Source: an uncultured Oxalobacteraceae bacterium (GTDB taxonomy: Bacteria; Pseudomonadota; Gammaproteobacteria; Burkholderiales; Burkholderiaceae_D). Taken from it: a DNA stretch of 64,000 nt. The stretch lies in NCBI GenBank assembly GCA_903893945.1, contig CAITOF010000005.1, forward strand, positions 22,083 through 86,082, read 5' to 3'. Positions 1 through 8,853 of the stretch are shown here, piece after piece (within the stretch, counting starts at the first letter, position 1; each line of letters starts with the position of its first letter). The notes under the pieces are model-generated. The model was not told where the DNA came from. It saw only the letters and a program-made list of their open reading frames with translations, and ran no database searches. A program made the translations under genes and the position numbers.

Positions 1-869
1 CGTATCACGTTCTTTACAAAAAATGTGAAATACTGGGACACGGCAATATCCGGCAGTGTTCGCGTCGGTCGGACCTGCGGACAATTGAGTAATTGCGATA
101 AATGTGTCGCCAATATTGCCTGATTGTGATGGGTTTGCACGCGTTGATCGTTCCATTCAGCGTCGGAGACCGTCAGCAGCAATGCGCGGGAACAGTCGGA
201 TATTTTTCTCTGGTCCGCCGGGTGTTCATCCAGCCATTTCTCCGCTTTCTGAAACAGCGCCGAATTTTCATTGCTCATAAATCCGCGGTTTGCACTGCCG
301 CCGCGTGATAACAGTGCCGCGGCACGAGGCACCCAGAATTCTTCACTTGCGATTTTATCGGGGCCGACCACATCACGGGTGCGGCTGCTCAGAAATCCAC
401 CGTCGGCAACGGGAAAGGTGCTACGCAGACTTCCAAGCACAAACGTCGATTGCTCTGAAATCAATGGCCAGCTATTCACATTATATAACATCATGGAAAT
501 ATCCGAGATGACGACGGCACCCGTAGTTTTTAATCTGGTCAGTAATGCGGTTTGCTGAATACCAAAATAATGTATGACGAAGACAATATCGTCTTTCTTT
601 ACCTGGTCGATCCAGTTTTCTTCAGCCAGTAGCTGGTGATTGATCGGATAAAAATTGATCTGCTTGCCGGTTTGCAGTGCCACATTGTGGACAGCCGGGG
701 GTAAAAAATCCGGCAACCACAGCCGGTTTGACGATAAACCGGAAAGTACCGAGGAAATACTGTCGCGACCGCTTAAATAGAGCGTTAAGCCGGGGCAGGC
801 AAGAGAAAGTGTGCTCAATAAACTGTCCGTTGCCTGTTTTAATTTAATGTAGTTTTCGCCACCAATCAC
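1..869 (-). CDS. DegT/DnrJ-fold protein lacking the PLP lysine (partial, runs off left edge)
   Basis: The open frame on the minus strand starts at a GTG at 869, preceded by GAGGTG, and stays open for 289 codons to the window edge, so the C-terminus is missing. The start overlaps the stop of the upstream acyltransferase by 4 bases, which implies translational coupling. The pattern is that of the DegT/DnrJ/EryC1/StrS sugar-aminotransferase fold: LPDFLPPAV near residue 53, an IHYFG segment, VVISDIS in the position of the usual D-A-A, and SLRSTFPVADGG around residues 147-158. The residue that should be the Schiff-base lysine (SLRK in relatives) is Ser150. It is therefore probably not a classical aminotransferase; it may be a PLP-independent relative or a sugar-binding/structural paralogue. 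Position at the end of the nonulosonate cluster suggests a role in the flagellar glycan. The fold call is moderate; function is unknown. Confidence 0.75.
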   Translation of the reverse strand, partial: MIGGENYIKLKQATDSLLSTLSLACPGLTLYLSGRDSISSVLSGLSSNRLWLPDFLPPAVHNVALQTGKQINFYPINHQLLAEENWIDQVKKDDIVFVIHYFGIQQTALLTRLKTTGAVVISDISMMLYNVNSWPLISEQSTFVLGSLRSTFPVADGGFLSSRTRDVVGPDKIASEEFWVPRAAALLSRGGSANRGFMSNENSALFQKAEKWLDEHPADQRKISDCSRALLLTVSDAEWNDQRVQTHHNQAILATHLSQLLNCPQVRPTRTLPDIAVSQYFTFFVKNVI

Positions 870-1891
870 ATTGCACCTCGTGAGTCATGAATTAAAAAAT
901 GGGAAGGGTGTTGCAGGGCCAGCCGGTTTCTCTCGACCATGTACGCCTGTTCATCACATATCCAGGTCGATATCTCATAGTTCAGTATGGATGTCGAAAA
1001 TTTTTTCTTGAACCTGCTTAAGCCGTCGGTTTCTTCCAATGAATGTCCGCCACCCAGATGCAGGTGACGGTAACCACGATTACCATAATGCACAATTGCG
1101 CTCGCAACCAGCAGCTCAACGGCTTGACCGGACGATGCCGACCGCTCTGAAGCGCTTAAATGATAATGGACCCAGTTATCGTCATCTTTTTTATCCAGCA
1201 GAAAAATTGCGCCCGCCATGATCTGCCGTGTTTCGGCGTTGCGTACCAATGCCAATTCACATTGCGCACCGAATGCTGTTGCATGATCGAGTAAAAACTG
1301 TTCCGAAAAAACGTAAAACGGATTGGTCTGCTTTTCGTGCATGAGTCGCTGGTAGATGTCATAAAATGCCGCGACGTCCTGGCGGTTCCAGTTTGGGCCA
1401 CCGTGAAATTCGACCTGCAGATTTTGTCTCAGAGCCGCATGGATCGACCAGCGCAATTTCTGGTCAATGTCAGCACATAAGCCCGCAAGCGTCGATTCTG
1501 ATTGCAAGGTCCGCGCGTATGTTTTCCGGTTTGTGGTGCGCTTTTCGGTTGGCCAGAACAAATGATTTTGCAGGAATGGCGCATGTCGCAGGAATACACA
1601 GATGATTTTCTGTGAGGCGAGAAAATCCATCAGGTGATGCCATTCATGCAAGCTGACTTGAACGGCTGCGGCAGAAAACAGGCCTCCGTAACCATAGGCG
1701 CTTGATGCTTCCCAGCGGTCTGGACCGATCTGGCGTAATTCGAGGGGCAACCAGGCAACTCCCTGACCACTTTCGATGCGAAGTACTTTTGCGGTACTGC
1801 GGTTTTGTGCTGCAAACAGATTCAAATAGGCGAGTTCAAAATACACCGGGCAGGAAGACGGATAATCTTCGTTCACCCAGTTGAATTTCAT
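866..1891 (-). CDS. FemAB/BioF2-type GNAT acyltransferase
   Basis: A 341-residue protein. I chose the ATG at 1891 because AAGGA lies nine bases before it; an in-frame ATG 17 codons further upstream has no such site. The C-terminal half has the signatures of the BioF2-like acetyltransferase group related to FemAB: a region read as HYHLSASE, then a helix rich in alanine, then HLGGGHS and SRFKKKFS. These enzymes transfer acyl or aminoacyl groups from CoA or tRNA donors to amino sugars or peptides. Lying directly downstream of the legF-legB-legC genes, it could N-acylate the 4-amino sugar intermediate, the job done by LegH in the classical pathway, although it is a different family. That substrate is inference. 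The gene ends in the ATGTGA overlap with the next gene. Confidence 0.8.
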   Translation of the reverse strand: MKFNWVNEDYPSSCPVYFELAYLNLFAAQNRSTAKVLRIESGQGVAWLPLELRQIGPDRWEASSAYGYGGLFSAAAVQVSLHEWHHLMDFLASQKIICVFLRHAPFLQNHLFWPTEKRTTNRKTYARTLQSESTLAGLCADIDQKLRWSIHAALRQNLQVEFHGGPNWNRQDVAAFYDIYQRLMHEKQTNPFYVFSEQFLLDHATAFGAQCELALVRNAETRQIMAGAIFLLDKKDDDNWVHYHLSASERSASSGQAVELLVASAIVHYGNRGYRHLHLGGGHSLEETDGLSRFKKKFSTSILNYEISTWICDEQAYMVERNRLALQHPSHFLIHDSRGAM

Positions 1892-2008
1892 GATTTTGTC
1901 CTTGAATAATTGGCAATAAAATAATCGCAAACTGAACGGCATGGCTGGATGTTAATCTTAAACCAACCTGCCTGGGCACGAATGTGGCAATAAGTCCACA
2001 ACGCCAGT

Positions 2009-3196
2009 CTATTTCATCAGTTTAACGCTGCTGGGCAAATTAATAAGCCGTCGTTCCAGCATTTTGGCCACTTCCATGGGCATGTGTGGACAATGCCGGT
2101 AAGGTGCCAGCGTGTGAATTAATTGCCAGGCAGGACGGGCTAAAATTCCCTTTTCGTGCGTGGCGGCCAGTATGGCGTCACGTTTATGGGAATTGGTCTT
2201 GTTTAACAGCAGTGTCTGCAACCAGTAGTTGCTGGTGCAACCGACCCTTTCCTGGACCACGGTTACTTCAGGTACGCCCGCAAAGGCACGCTGATAGCGT
2301 TCAAACAAGCGGCGTTTCAGTGCCAGCATGTTATCTAATTGCTCTAATTGTGCGCAGCCAAGTGCAGCGTTGATGTTGGGCATGCGGTAATTGAAGCCGA
2401 TCTGATCGTGCTCGTATTTCCAGGGGTGCGGCAATTTTGCTGTCGTCGTCAGGTGTTTGGCACGCGTTGCCAGTTCGGCGTCGTTGGTCAGAATTGCGCC
2501 TCCGCCACCGGTCGTAATAATCTTGTTGCCATTAAAACTGAGTGCGCCGAGCAGACCAAACGTACCTGTATGACGCCCACTGATACTGCTGCCGAGCGAT
2601 TCCGCGGCGTCTTCGACCAGGTTGAGGTGAAAATCGTGCGCAATCGCCATCAGGCCGTCGATATCGGCAGGGTGGCCAAACGTATGCATGGGCACCAGGG
2701 CTCGAATCACGTGGCCGGTATTTTTATTGATGCATTGTTTGGCACGAATTTCAGTACATTTTTTCAAATACGTCCGCAGGGCCTGTGGGTCAATGCCGAG
2801 AGTACGTTCGTCACAGTCCACAAAATGCGGAATGGCGCCCAGATAGGACGCGGCGTTGGCGGTCGCGACGAAGGTCAGGCTGGGCAATAATATTTCCTCG
2901 TCCCTGCTGACGCCGGCCAGCATGAAGGAAATGTGGAGTGCCGCAGTTCCGTTGGTCACCGCAATGACGTGTTTGGCGCCCGTATAATCGGCGAGCATCT
3001 GTTCAAACTTGTTGACATACGGTCCTACTGACGAAACAAAGGTTGAGTCCAGACTATCTTTGACGTAATTCCATTCGTTTCCGGCGAATTGTGGTTCATG
3101 CAGCGGATATTGCTGATGCGCTGCCGGGTCGCACTGGCCGGTAACGGATTCAATCGCTTTGATAACACGGTTGGCAAGTGAGGCGGAAGTTGGCAT
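2009..3196 (-). CDS. legC: LegC-type PLP-dependent sugar aminotransferase
   Basis: DegT/DnrJ/EryC1/StrS aminotransferase of about 395 residues. It converts a 4-keto-6-deoxy nucleotide sugar to the 4-amino sugar during legionaminic acid synthesis. The segment LLPSLTFVATANA is characteristic of the LegC-like branch, EDAAES is the cofactor-binding acidic segment, and FNGNKIITTGGGG carries the PLP lysine (about residue 225). Start choice: the frame also opens at a TTG at 3205, overlapping the legB stop, but an ATG three codons later (3196) is preferred; neither has a strong ribosome site. It follows the dehydratase legB immediately, so the two consecutive steps are coupled. The exact sugar (legionaminic, or another 4-amino nonulosonate) cannot be decided from sequence alone. 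Confidence 0.88.
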   Translation of the reverse strand: MPTSASLANRVIKAIESVTGQCDPAAHQQYPLHEPQFAGNEWNYVKDSLDSTFVSSVGPYVNKFEQMLADYTGAKHVIAVTNGTAALHISFMLAGVSRDEEILLPSLTFVATANAASYLGAIPHFVDCDERTLGIDPQALRTYLKKCTEIRAKQCINKNTGHVIRALVPMHTFGHPADIDGLMAIAHDFHLNLVEDAAESLGSSISGRHTGTFGLLGALSFNGNKIITTGGGGAILTNDAELATRAKHLTTTAKLPHPWKYEHDQIGFNYRMPNINAALGCAQLEQLDNMLALKRRLFERYQRAFAGVPEVTVVQERVGCTSNYWLQTLLLNKTNSHKRDAILAATHEKGILARPAWQLIHTLAPYRHCPHMPMEVAKMLERRLINLPSSVKLMK

Positions 3197-3201
3197 AGGA
3201 A

Positions 3202-4194
3202 TCAAATGTTATACAGCTCGGTTTTATACAGCGATAAATTGGCCTGATACCAGGCTATGGTTTCAGCAAGTCCGCGCTGCAGCCCGTCGAGTCCGCCATA
3301 GTCTGGCTGCCATCCAAGGAGTCGTTTGGCTTTGCTGTTGTCGGCCCACAGTCGCTCAACTTCACTTTTATCGGGACGAAGGCGCTGATCGTCGCTTAGG
3401 ATGTCAATTTCTGCGTCCATCAGCCGGGCGATATGGCTGGCCAAGTCACCCACAGAAATTTCGAAGTTGCTGCCCAGATTGATGATCTGGCCAACGCTGT
3501 TCGATGACTTTAATGCAGCGATGAATCCTTTGGCTGTATCGCTGACCAGACTGAAGTCGCGCGTTGGATGCACGGAACCCAGTTTGATTTCCCGTCGGCC
3601 ACTGGCGATCTGGGTGATGATGGTTGGGATGACCGCGCGCAGCGACTGGCGCGGCCCATACGTGTTAAAGGGACGGACGATGGCGACCGGTGTTTCAAAT
3701 GATCGGTAAAATGACATCGCCAGCTGGTCCGCACCAATTTTACTGGCGGAATAGGGGGACTGTCCTTCTAACGGGTGAAGTTCAGTAATGGGAACAAATT
3801 GAGCCGTGCCATACACTTCGCTGGTGGATGTATGTATGACCTTGCTGACGCCAAGACTTCGCGCTGCCTGTACGACATTGAGCGTGCCTTTGATGTTGGT
3901 ATCTATATAGGTATCGGGTGAGTGGTACGAATAGGGGATCGCAATTAACGCGGCCAAATGCAAAACGGATTCGCAACCCTGCATGGCGGTGCGTACACCG
4001 TTTGGGTCACGGATGTCGCCGGTAAATACCTCAAATTTTCCTTTGACATCGTCAGCACAACTGTCGAGCCAGCCCCAGGAGTTGAACGAGTTGTAGAGCG
4101 CAAATGCACGTACATCGTAACCGCTGCGCACCAGGGCTTCGGTTAAATGGGAACCGATAAATCCGTCGGCGCCAGTGACCAGTATTTTTTTCAC
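3202..4194 (-). CDS. legB: LegB-type NAD-dependent nucleotide-sugar 4,6-dehydratase
   Basis: A 330-residue extended short-chain dehydrogenase. GADGFIGSHL near the N-terminus is the Rossmann dinucleotide-binding loop, and the catalytic set is seen as TSTSEVYG followed by YSASK. RPFNTYGPRQS is the usual substrate-binding stretch. The family (LegB/EDH-type) makes the 4-keto-6-deoxy intermediate from UDP- or GDP-GlcNAc, the first committed step towards legionaminic acid. It starts at a GTG at 4194 whose last bases overlap the legF stop (GTGA), and its own stop overlaps the possible legC start, giving a tight legF-legB-legC order. The nucleotide (UDP or GDP) is not decided by what I can read. Confidence 0.9.
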   Translation of the reverse strand: MKKILVTGADGFIGSHLTEALVRSGYDVRAFALYNSFNSWGWLDSCADDVKGKFEVFTGDIRDPNGVRTAMQGCESVLHLAALIAIPYSYHSPDTYIDTNIKGTLNVVQAARSLGVSKVIHTSTSEVYGTAQFVPITELHPLEGQSPYSASKIGADQLAMSFYRSFETPVAIVRPFNTYGPRQSLRAVIPTIITQIASGRREIKLGSVHPTRDFSLVSDTAKGFIAALKSSNSVGQIINLGSNFEISVGDLASHIARLMDAEIDILSDDQRLRPDKSEVERLWADNSKAKRLLGWQPDYGGLDGLQRGLAETIAWYQANLSLYKTELYNI

Positions 4195-4874
4195 AGTGAT
4201 TCCGTTAAAAGTAGTTCCGCCAGTTTCCAGTCCAGTGGTGTGTCAATGTCCACGGATCTTTGCTGGGGCATGACAAATGCTCTGGTTTCGTCAGTCAGAA
4301 AAGTCCTATTTTGAATCAACCAGTCAGTGAGTGCAAAATAAAGCGCACCGTTAAATGCATAGGCAGTTGGCAAATCCTGGCGTCGGCTGGCATGATCGCT
4401 TCGTGGATTATCAATAATTTTTTTTATTCGATTCGCCTCCATCAGCTGAACCATCCAGTACGGTGACTGTGAGGCCTCAGAAATCGACATCACCGCATTT
4501 GCTTTCTGTGCAATTGCATAGGTAATGCAATCCGCAATGTCCCCGGTTGTTCTCAACGGTGAAGTAGGTTGCAACAGCACGATGGCGTCAAAGTGGGGCA
4601 AGCAGTTTAACGCATGCAATACGGTGTCAATGCTGGGTGAATCATCTTGCGCCAGTTCTGCCGGGCGCATAAATGGCACGTCAGCCCCCCACATCCGGCT
4701 AATCCGGGCGATTTCGTCGTCATCGGTACTGACAACGACCTGGTCAATTTGCTGGCACGCTAACGCAGCCTGAACCGTCCAGGCAATTAATGGCTTTCCG
4801 GCGATAGCCTGAACATTTTTACGTGGAACACCTTTTGAACCGCCCCGTGCCGGAATGAGTGCAAGTGTCTTCAA
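4191..4874 (-). CDS. legF: CMP-nonulosonate (legionaminate/neuraminate) cytidylyltransferase
   Basis: A 227-residue protein of the acylneuraminate cytidylyltransferase family, which activates a nine-carbon keto sugar with CTP for transfer by glycosyltransferases. The N-terminal IPARGGSKGVPRKN is the CTP-binding loop, and VSTDDDEIA, LLQPTSPLR and the late DIDTPLDW are conserved landmarks. The start is a TTG at 4874, supported by a strong GGGAGG nine bases upstream and by the absence of any nearby ATG. It is the first gene of the minus-strand unit legF-legB-legC. Whether it activates legionaminic, pseudaminic or sialic acid is inferred from the LegB/LegC neighbours. The synthase (NeuB/LegI) and hydrolysing epimerase are not in the window and may lie beyond its left edge. 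Confidence 0.9.
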   Translation of the reverse strand: MKTLALIPARGGSKGVPRKNVQAIAGKPLIAWTVQAALACQQIDQVVVSTDDDEIARISRMWGADVPFMRPAELAQDDSPSIDTVLHALNCLPHFDAIVLLQPTSPLRTTGDIADCITYAIAQKANAVMSISEASQSPYWMVQLMEANRIKKIIDNPRSDHASRRQDLPTAYAFNGALYFALTDWLIQNRTFLTDETRAFVMPQQRSVDIDTPLDWKLAELLLTESL

Positions 4875-4926
4875 AAACTCGTTCCTCCCGATTACATTGC
4901 CTGTTTGTAGGTAAGGTATATAGTTG

Positions 4927-4955
4927 CATATAAGTTACATTTAAAGCAAGGCCAA
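4927..4955 (-). promoter_or_regulatory. Candidate sigma-70 promoter of the legF-legB-legC unit
   Basis: On the minus strand TTGGCC is followed after exactly 17 bases by TATATG, about 55 bases before the TTG start of legF. The match is good at -35 and fair at -10. The rest of the 4875-5199 gap between legF and the divergent methyltransferase is AT-rich and shows no convincing gene; no sigma-28 or sigma-54 site was seen in it. Confidence 0.45.
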
Positions 4956-5199
4956 TTTCCTTTTCCATGGATAACAGTTTAATCACATTGAAAAATGACG
5001 ATCAGTTAAATAACGCCTGAATTTCAATGCAATAATCCGGATAGCGCGACAAAACTGGTTTAAATTGAACGAGAATTGAATCCATGCCGTCGGGACCCGC
5101 TTTACCAACGTTTTGGATAAGGCCAGGTTTACATAAAATGAAATGTATTGGCAGTGATTCTATTGTACAAAAATTAAAACTGATACAGGCAAGGACATT

Positions 5200-5874
5200 A
5201 TGTTTAACTCTATCTGGAACGACCTGTTTGCCCATCAATCCTGGGGGAAATACCCGAGTGAGGATCTCATACGCTTTGTGGCACGAAATTTTTACAAACG
5301 GCCGGATCGCAGCGATGTGGTCTTGCTGGAAGTAGGCTGCGGACCGGGTGCCAATATCTGGTTTCTTGCGCGTGAAGGATTCCGGTTTGCGGGCATAGAC
5401 GGATCGGAATCGGCCATTCTGCAGGCCGGTCAGCGCCTGGATGGTGAGATACAGGACTGGAAACGTCGAGGCTCACTGCACGTCGGTGACGTCGAGAATT
5501 TGCCTTTTGAAGACAGGCAATTTGATGCGGTTATCGATCATGAATGTGTATATTGTAATGGATTGAAATCGTCACAGCGGATTTATCAGGAAATGGCGCG
5601 TGTTTTAAAACCGGGGGGCAAATTTTTTTCAAGGACGTTTGAACAGGGTTCATGGGGAGACAATACAGGCGAAAAACTGGATGATAATTATTTTAATGTG
5701 GCCGAGGGCCCACTCGCGGGAAAAGGCGCATCCAGATTTACCCCGATCGATTCGGTTTCCGGCTTGATAGACCCTAGGATCCGAATCGATGCGGTCGAGC
5801 GGGTTGCCCGAACCGAAAATGGCGGGCAAAACGAAATCAGGGAATTGATTATTTTAGGTACAAAAACAGAATGA
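5200..5874 (+). CDS. Class I SAM-dependent methyltransferase
   Basis: A 224-residue protein. LLEVGCGPGANIWFLA at about residues 42-57 is the SAM-binding motif I, GIDGSESAI is motif II, and a later FDAVIDHECVYCN plus RVLKPGGKFFSR form the remaining Rossmann landmarks. AAGGA five bases upstream supports the ATG at 5200. It is the only plus-strand gene inside the flagellar/glycan island and ends 23 bases from the convergent fliT stop. The protein could O- or N-methylate the flagellar glycan or its precursor, as methyltransferases often do in such loci, but the substrate is not readable from sequence. Confidence 0.85.
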   Translation: MFNSIWNDLFAHQSWGKYPSEDLIRFVARNFYKRPDRSDVVLLEVGCGPGANIWFLAREGFRFAGIDGSESAILQAGQRLDGEIQDWKRRGSLHVGDVENLPFEDRQFDAVIDHECVYCNGLKSSQRIYQEMARVLKPGGKFFSRTFEQGSWGDNTGEKLDDNYFNVAEGPLAGKGASRFTPIDSVSGLIDPRIRIDAVERVARTENGGQNEIRELIILGTKTE

Positions 5875-5897
5875 CGCCAGCACCAGGGTAGTGGATC

Positions 5898-6230
5898 TTA
5901 ACGATGATCCAGGCGGTATGCGTTTACCAATTTGCGTTTTGTCGAGGACTGCTTCATTAAATTGCTCAGTCGTGCCAAATGGGGTTCGGTGATTTCGCGA
6001 ATTTTTTTATCGTCATCCAGTATTTTACGAATCGCAAGAATTTTCTGTTCGCGCTCCTTTTGATCCAGTTTTACAGCGGCTGATCCAAGTTTTACTGCAT
6101 TCACTTGCTGGCTGCATTTTTTTTCCAGCTGCGATAATAATGCCCAATCTCCCTTTTGTGCAGCGCTCACCATCTGCTCGGTGAGGTCCGATACATTTTC
6201 ATAAATCGAGATCATTTCTTTGCTATTCAT
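5898..6230 (-). CDS. fliT: FliT-like flagellar export chaperone
   Basis: A small, charged, predicted all-helical protein of 110 residues placed directly after fliS. FliT proteins bind the filament cap FliD and, in enterics, the FlhDC regulator. The sequence is poorly conserved in this family, so the call rests on size, helical and coiled-coil character (QLEKKCSQQ, KEREQKILAIRK) and on the invariable fliD-fliS-fliT order seen here. The gene starts 12 bases after the fliS stop, so the two are surely co-transcribed. Confidence 0.75.
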   Translation of the reverse strand: MNSKEMISIYENVSDLTEQMVSAAQKGDWALLSQLEKKCSQQVNAVKLGSAAVKLDQKEREQKILAIRKILDDDKKIREITEPHLARLSNLMKQSSTKRKLVNAYRLDHR

Positions 6231-6242
6231 GGTTTGCTCACT

Positions 6243-6728
6243 TTATGCGGATCTGAAGCTGGATTTGCGAGGGGCCAGAAAATCTTTGGGTGCGCCCATA
6301 TTTGCAGGTGAAGACAGATTTGCCTGATTTGCATTGTTCGGCGCAATCTGTTCCCAGGCACCTTTTAATTCACTCAGCAATTTTTTTACTTCATTTAATT
6401 TATTGATGTCCTTACCAACATTGGCGGCCATCAATTGTTTGACCATATAACCGTACAAGCCATCCAGATTCTGCGCTAATTCCCCGCCCACCTCCTTGTT
6501 CAGGCTGGCGCGCAATCCGCTTTCAATAATGCAGATGGCATGGGCAATCGAGCGTATGGTTTCCTGGTGTTTTTTTGCCTGTATATGAAGGATGGCATTG
6601 CAAATGGCGACCACTGCGCCATCGAACAGCATCACCACCATTTTATGCGGGTCAGCTGCGAGTACGCCTGTTTCCATGCCTATCGTGGAGTATGCTTTTG
6701 CTGCAGATCTCGGCGAATATCCAAACAT
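6243..6728 (-). CDS. fliS: Flagellin export chaperone FliS
   Basis: 161 residues, slightly long for FliS (usually 125-140) because of a Ser/Ala-rich tail. The N-terminal AAKAYSTIGMETGVLAADPHKMVVMLFDGA matches the family: a Y-x3-G-x-ETG segment followed by the P-x-K/L-x2-MLFDGA helix (written here in parts of one conserved block). FliS binds the disordered C-terminus of cytoplasmic flagellin and delivers it to the export gate. CAGGAG precedes the ATG by five bases. It follows fliD after a 42-base gap and precedes fliT. Confidence 0.92.
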   Translation of the reverse strand: MFGYSPRSAAKAYSTIGMETGVLAADPHKMVVMLFDGAVVAICNAILHIQAKKHQETIRSIAHAICIIESGLRASLNKEVGGELAQNLDGLYGYMVKQLMAANVGKDINKLNEVKKLLSELKGAWEQIAPNNANQANLSSPANMGAPKDFLAPRKSSFRSA

Positions 6729-6770
6729 ATGACTCCTGAAAATTTTAAGAATAGGGGTTAAAAAACCGGA

Positions 6771-8813
6771 CTATGAAGTCGATGAAGAGCTCGAACTGGT
6801 TGACGTGCCGAGTTGCTGTGCCAGATAAGTACTCATGTTATTCAAGTTGCTCAGGGTTACATCCAGTGCCGCATATTCTGATTGAAGATTGGCAAGTTCT
6901 TCCTGATTAACAGTCTGGTCATTGGCAATGGTCGCGTTGAGCTCGGTAATCTGGGATTGCAGGCCGCTTGTGTCGGTGGCAACTGAACCGGTGGAACTGA
7001 GTGTGCTTGTCATCAGATTATTTAACTGATTGACGATACCCTGACTGTAATTGACGGTACCCCTGTCGCCTGTCGAGCCACCGTTGACCTGAATGTTCAA
7101 CCCTGCAGAATCGCCAGTCGTGCTGATCAGCGACTGGCCGCTGCCAACCGCTGCATTGCCATTGATTGTGCCGGCAACATCGAGCCCCTGGGTCGCTGTG
7201 GGTGTTCCCAGTAACGCCAGCTCCCCATCTCCACCAGTCACTGTCAGGGACGACATGGACCCGTACTCATTCGAGCTGATGGTCAGGATGCCGGCATTCT
7301 GTGTGACGGAAACGCTCTGTCCGGCACTGGAAAAGGTACTGTTGGTGTTAATCGCTGTTTGCAATGCCGCTGCCAGTTGTGCTGACGTCTGATAGCTGCC
7401 GGCGGCCAGTGTGACGCTGGCAGTGGTACCGTTAATATCAAGTTGCAGAGTATCCTGACCTGCCGCAATAGTCGTCGCCGCAGCCGTTGTTCCGACTGTG
7501 TTCCCCTGGGTTGCGAGTTGAGTAATGTTCACGGCGTATGAACCTGGCTGTGTCGCACTTGAGCTGGCTACATAGCTGATCAATGAATCGGTTGGACTAC
7601 CGACCGAAGCAAACAGGCTTGATACACCGGTCGCATTGTTGCTCAGCGCAGCTTCAAGCGTTGAATTGTTGACACTCAATGACCCATCAGTGTTAAAAGT
7701 GACCCCCACTTGCGCCAATGATGAAATTGTGCCGGAAGCACCGGTTATCGGTGCGTTAATCATGTTCTGCATCTGTTCAGCCAATGACAGCAGCGTATTG
7801 TTGCCGACCAGCGGGCCGGCTGCCGTCGTCGATGTACCGTCCTTGGTCGCGTTTTGAATATTCGATTGAACAGTGTTGTACGCGGATACAAATGAATTGA
7901 CGGCGTTGACAGCGCCACTGGTGTCCTGGCTGACACTGAGCGTTGTTGGCGTTGATGGCGATACTGACAGCAGGTTCAGGGTCACACCGGGAATGACTGA
8001 GCTGTCTGTATTTGAACTGCTCGTCACAGCCAGACCGTTGACGGTAAATTGCGCGTTCTGTGCGGCTGTTGTCTGTGTCATATTTTGTGGCAGCACACCA
8101 GTAGGATCCTGATCCAGCAAATTGCTCAGCCCGTTGTCGCCGGCAACAGATATCGACATACTGTTTGCAGCCCCTGAATTATTGGAGGTCAGCGACAAGC
8201 GGTAGGGCGTGTTACTGCCGTCATTCAACACACTGGCCGTGACGCCGATGTTAGCCGCGTTAATCGCGGCGGCTATTCCGGTCAGCGAATCGTCCGAACT
8301 TGGAATGGTAACGGTCTGCGCGGATCCTGAGTTCGTGAAAGTGGTCTGTTTGGTAGCAGGATCGGTACCGATAGTGCCGAAATTAAATGTAATTGTGCCT
8401 GCACCAATCGAGCTTGTGGCGCTTGCCTGACCCGTTGCGATGAGACTTTGTGATTGTGCCAGCTGACTTACCGACAGCGAATAGGTACCTACCGAAGCTG
8501 AACTGGTCGCGGTCGCGGTTGCTACTGAACTGTCTGCGACAGTGGCAGTGGGCGTCTCGTATTGAGCGCTGTTGCCCAAACTCTGAAGGGAGGTTTGAAA
8601 TTGTGACAGAACACTTTGCAGCGTGCCATACGCACTGATCGTTGACTGTATACCGGTTTCCTGGCTTTGCAGTTGGGTGACAGGTGCGTCCTGGACCGAC
8701 ATTAATGCAGTGATAATGGCATTGACGTTCAGACTGGTGCCAACACCAAAGTCACTGATGAGTCCAGCCCCGATCGAGGCGGCACTGCTTGCAACGTCAC
8801 TTACACTGCTCAT
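6771..8813 (-). CDS. fliD: Flagellar filament cap protein FliD (hook-associated protein 2)
   Basis: 680 residues, much longer than the roughly 470 of enteric FliD. The N-terminal D0 domain (GVGTSLNVNAIITALMSVQ) and the C-terminal D0/D1 helices (ELNATIANDQTVNQEELA, LNNMSTYLAQQLG) are typical. The middle is Ser/Thr/Ala/Gly-rich and contains two flagellin-hook-IN-like segments, around residues 170-230 and 470-530, so the exposed domain appears enlarged, perhaps by duplication. The tail is nearly pure serine. I set the start at the ATG at 8813 because GGGAGACGG lies just before it; an in-frame start ten codons upstream lacks a site. A sigma-28 promoter lies about 40 bases upstream. FliD caps the filament and helps flagellin assemble. 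Confidence 0.93.
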   Translation of the reverse strand: MSSVSDVASSAASIGAGLISDFGVGTSLNVNAIITALMSVQDAPVTQLQSQETGIQSTISAYGTLQSVLSQFQTSLQSLGNSAQYETPTATVADSSVATATATSSASVGTYSLSVSQLAQSQSLIATGQASATSSIGAGTITFNFGTIGTDPATKQTTFTNSGSAQTVTIPSSDDSLTGIAAAINAANIGVTASVLNDGSNTPYRLSLTSNNSGAANSMSISVAGDNGLSNLLDQDPTGVLPQNMTQTTAAQNAQFTVNGLAVTSSSNTDSSVIPGVTLNLLSVSPSTPTTLSVSQDTSGAVNAVNSFVSAYNTVQSNIQNATKDGTSTTAAGPLVGNNTLLSLAEQMQNMINAPITGASGTISSLAQVGVTFNTDGSLSVNNSTLEAALSNNATGVSSLFASVGSPTDSLISYVASSSATQPGSYAVNITQLATQGNTVGTTAAATTIAAGQDTLQLDINGTTASVTLAAGSYQTSAQLAAALQTAINTNSTFSSAGQSVSVTQNAGILTISSNEYGSMSSLTVTGGDGELALLGTPTATQGLDVAGTINGNAAVGSGQSLISTTGDSAGLNIQVNGGSTGDRGTVNYSQGIVNQLNNLMTSTLSSTGSVATDTSGLQSQITELNATIANDQTVNQEELANLQSEYAALDVTLSNLNNMSTYLAQQLGTSTSSSSSSTS

Positions 8814-8853
8814 TTTCCGTCTCCCAGACCCAACACTGTGCAACTATACCTAA

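Noticed and set aside
5002..5238. 78-codon minus-strand frame between legF and the methyltransferase
   Set aside because: Overlaps the methyltransferase start, has no ribosome site and no recognisable domain.
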